NCBI GenBank assembly: GCA_029907465.1
Contig: JARYLV010000006.1
Coordinates: 1 to 64,000 of the forward strand
Reading direction: 5' to 3'
DNA: 64,000 nt
Source: Methanomassiliicoccales archaeon
GTDB lineage: Archaea > Thermoplasmatota > Thermoplasmata > Methanomassiliicoccales > JACIVX01
The notes below the pieces were generated by a model. It worked only from the letters and a program-made list of their open reading frames with translations. It did not search any database and was not told the origin of the DNA. Made by a program: the position numbers and the translations under genes. Numbering within the stretch: position 1 is the stretch's first letter; each line of letters starts with the position of its first letter. Of this stretch, positions 63,997-64,000 are shown one piece after another.

Positions 63997-64000
63997 CGCT

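Overview
The window is about 64 kb of archaeal chromosome. Archaeal markers are the replication factor C small subunit, ribosomal protein L40e, the ABCE1 recycling ATPase, archaeal riboflavin synthase RibC with RibL, a TtuA/NcsA-type tRNA thiolase, a bifunctional phosphoglucose/phosphomannose isomerase, TATA-box promoters and many apparently leaderless starts. The nicotinate phosphoribosyltransferase aligns closely with my recollection of the Thermoplasma enzyme, and the response regulator-DUF835 fusion also fits Thermoplasmatota. My best guess is an uncultured Thermoplasmata-related lineage. It looks strictly anaerobic: tungsten aldehyde oxidoreductase, HdrA, flavodiiron protein, desulforedoxin, corrinoid methyl transfer and ADP-forming acyl-CoA synthetase. 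No methyl-coenzyme M reductase or Mtr gene is present here.

Layout. 1-6.5 kb: the start of a radical SAM gene, a G3E GTPase with a His-rich partner, then an Lrp regulator, a corrinoid-activating ASKHA ferredoxin protein and an aldehyde:ferredoxin oxidoreductase. 6.6-12.7 kb (minus): a one-carbon module of two MtaA/UroD-like methyltransferases around a corrinoid protein, followed by an amidohydrolase and a class III aminotransferase. 12.8-16.7 kb (minus): an IpdAB/CoA-transferase-like pair with the two subunits of an ADP-forming acyl-CoA synthetase. 16.9-28.5 kb: mostly housekeeping genes (Lrp, OsmC, NAD salvage, enolase, response regulator, L40e, RFC, TtuA, GlyA, sugar isomerase). 28.7-30.7 kb: riboflavin operon ribB-ribL-ribC-ribH.

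31.0-37.9 kb holds the most unusual unit: a tightly overlapping operon of a giant HdrA-HdrA-MvhD flavoprotein, an FrhB-like subunit, a stand-alone GXGXG domain and a ferredoxin-fused glutamate synthase FMN subunit. It suggests a glutamate synthase wired directly to a flavin-based electron-bifurcation or confurcation module. 38-64 kb: alanine aminotransferase, a PUA/PAPS-reductase/ferredoxin fusion, FtsZ, a HEAT-like protein, roadblock protein, two PHP proteins, MetRS, ABCE1, DedA, FprA with desulforedoxin, a flavin disulfide reductase, phosphatase, FKBP, M42 peptidase, DUF362 protein, two tRNAs (Arg-CCU, Thr-UGU), a second class III aminotransferase, an ACT protein and ArgD.

How the parts fit. 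The methyltransferase/corrinoid module needs a reductive activator, and the ferredoxin-ASKHA protein a few kb away is the natural candidate. The acyl-CoA synthetase would conserve ATP from acyl-CoAs produced by amino-acid or cyclic-acid degradation. HdrA, AOR and the acyl-CoA pathway would exchange electrons through ferredoxin. Two genes (nicotinate phosphoribosyltransferase and the response regulator) can only be completed with CTG or ATT start codons. All function calls are by eye from motifs and remembered families; no database search was run.
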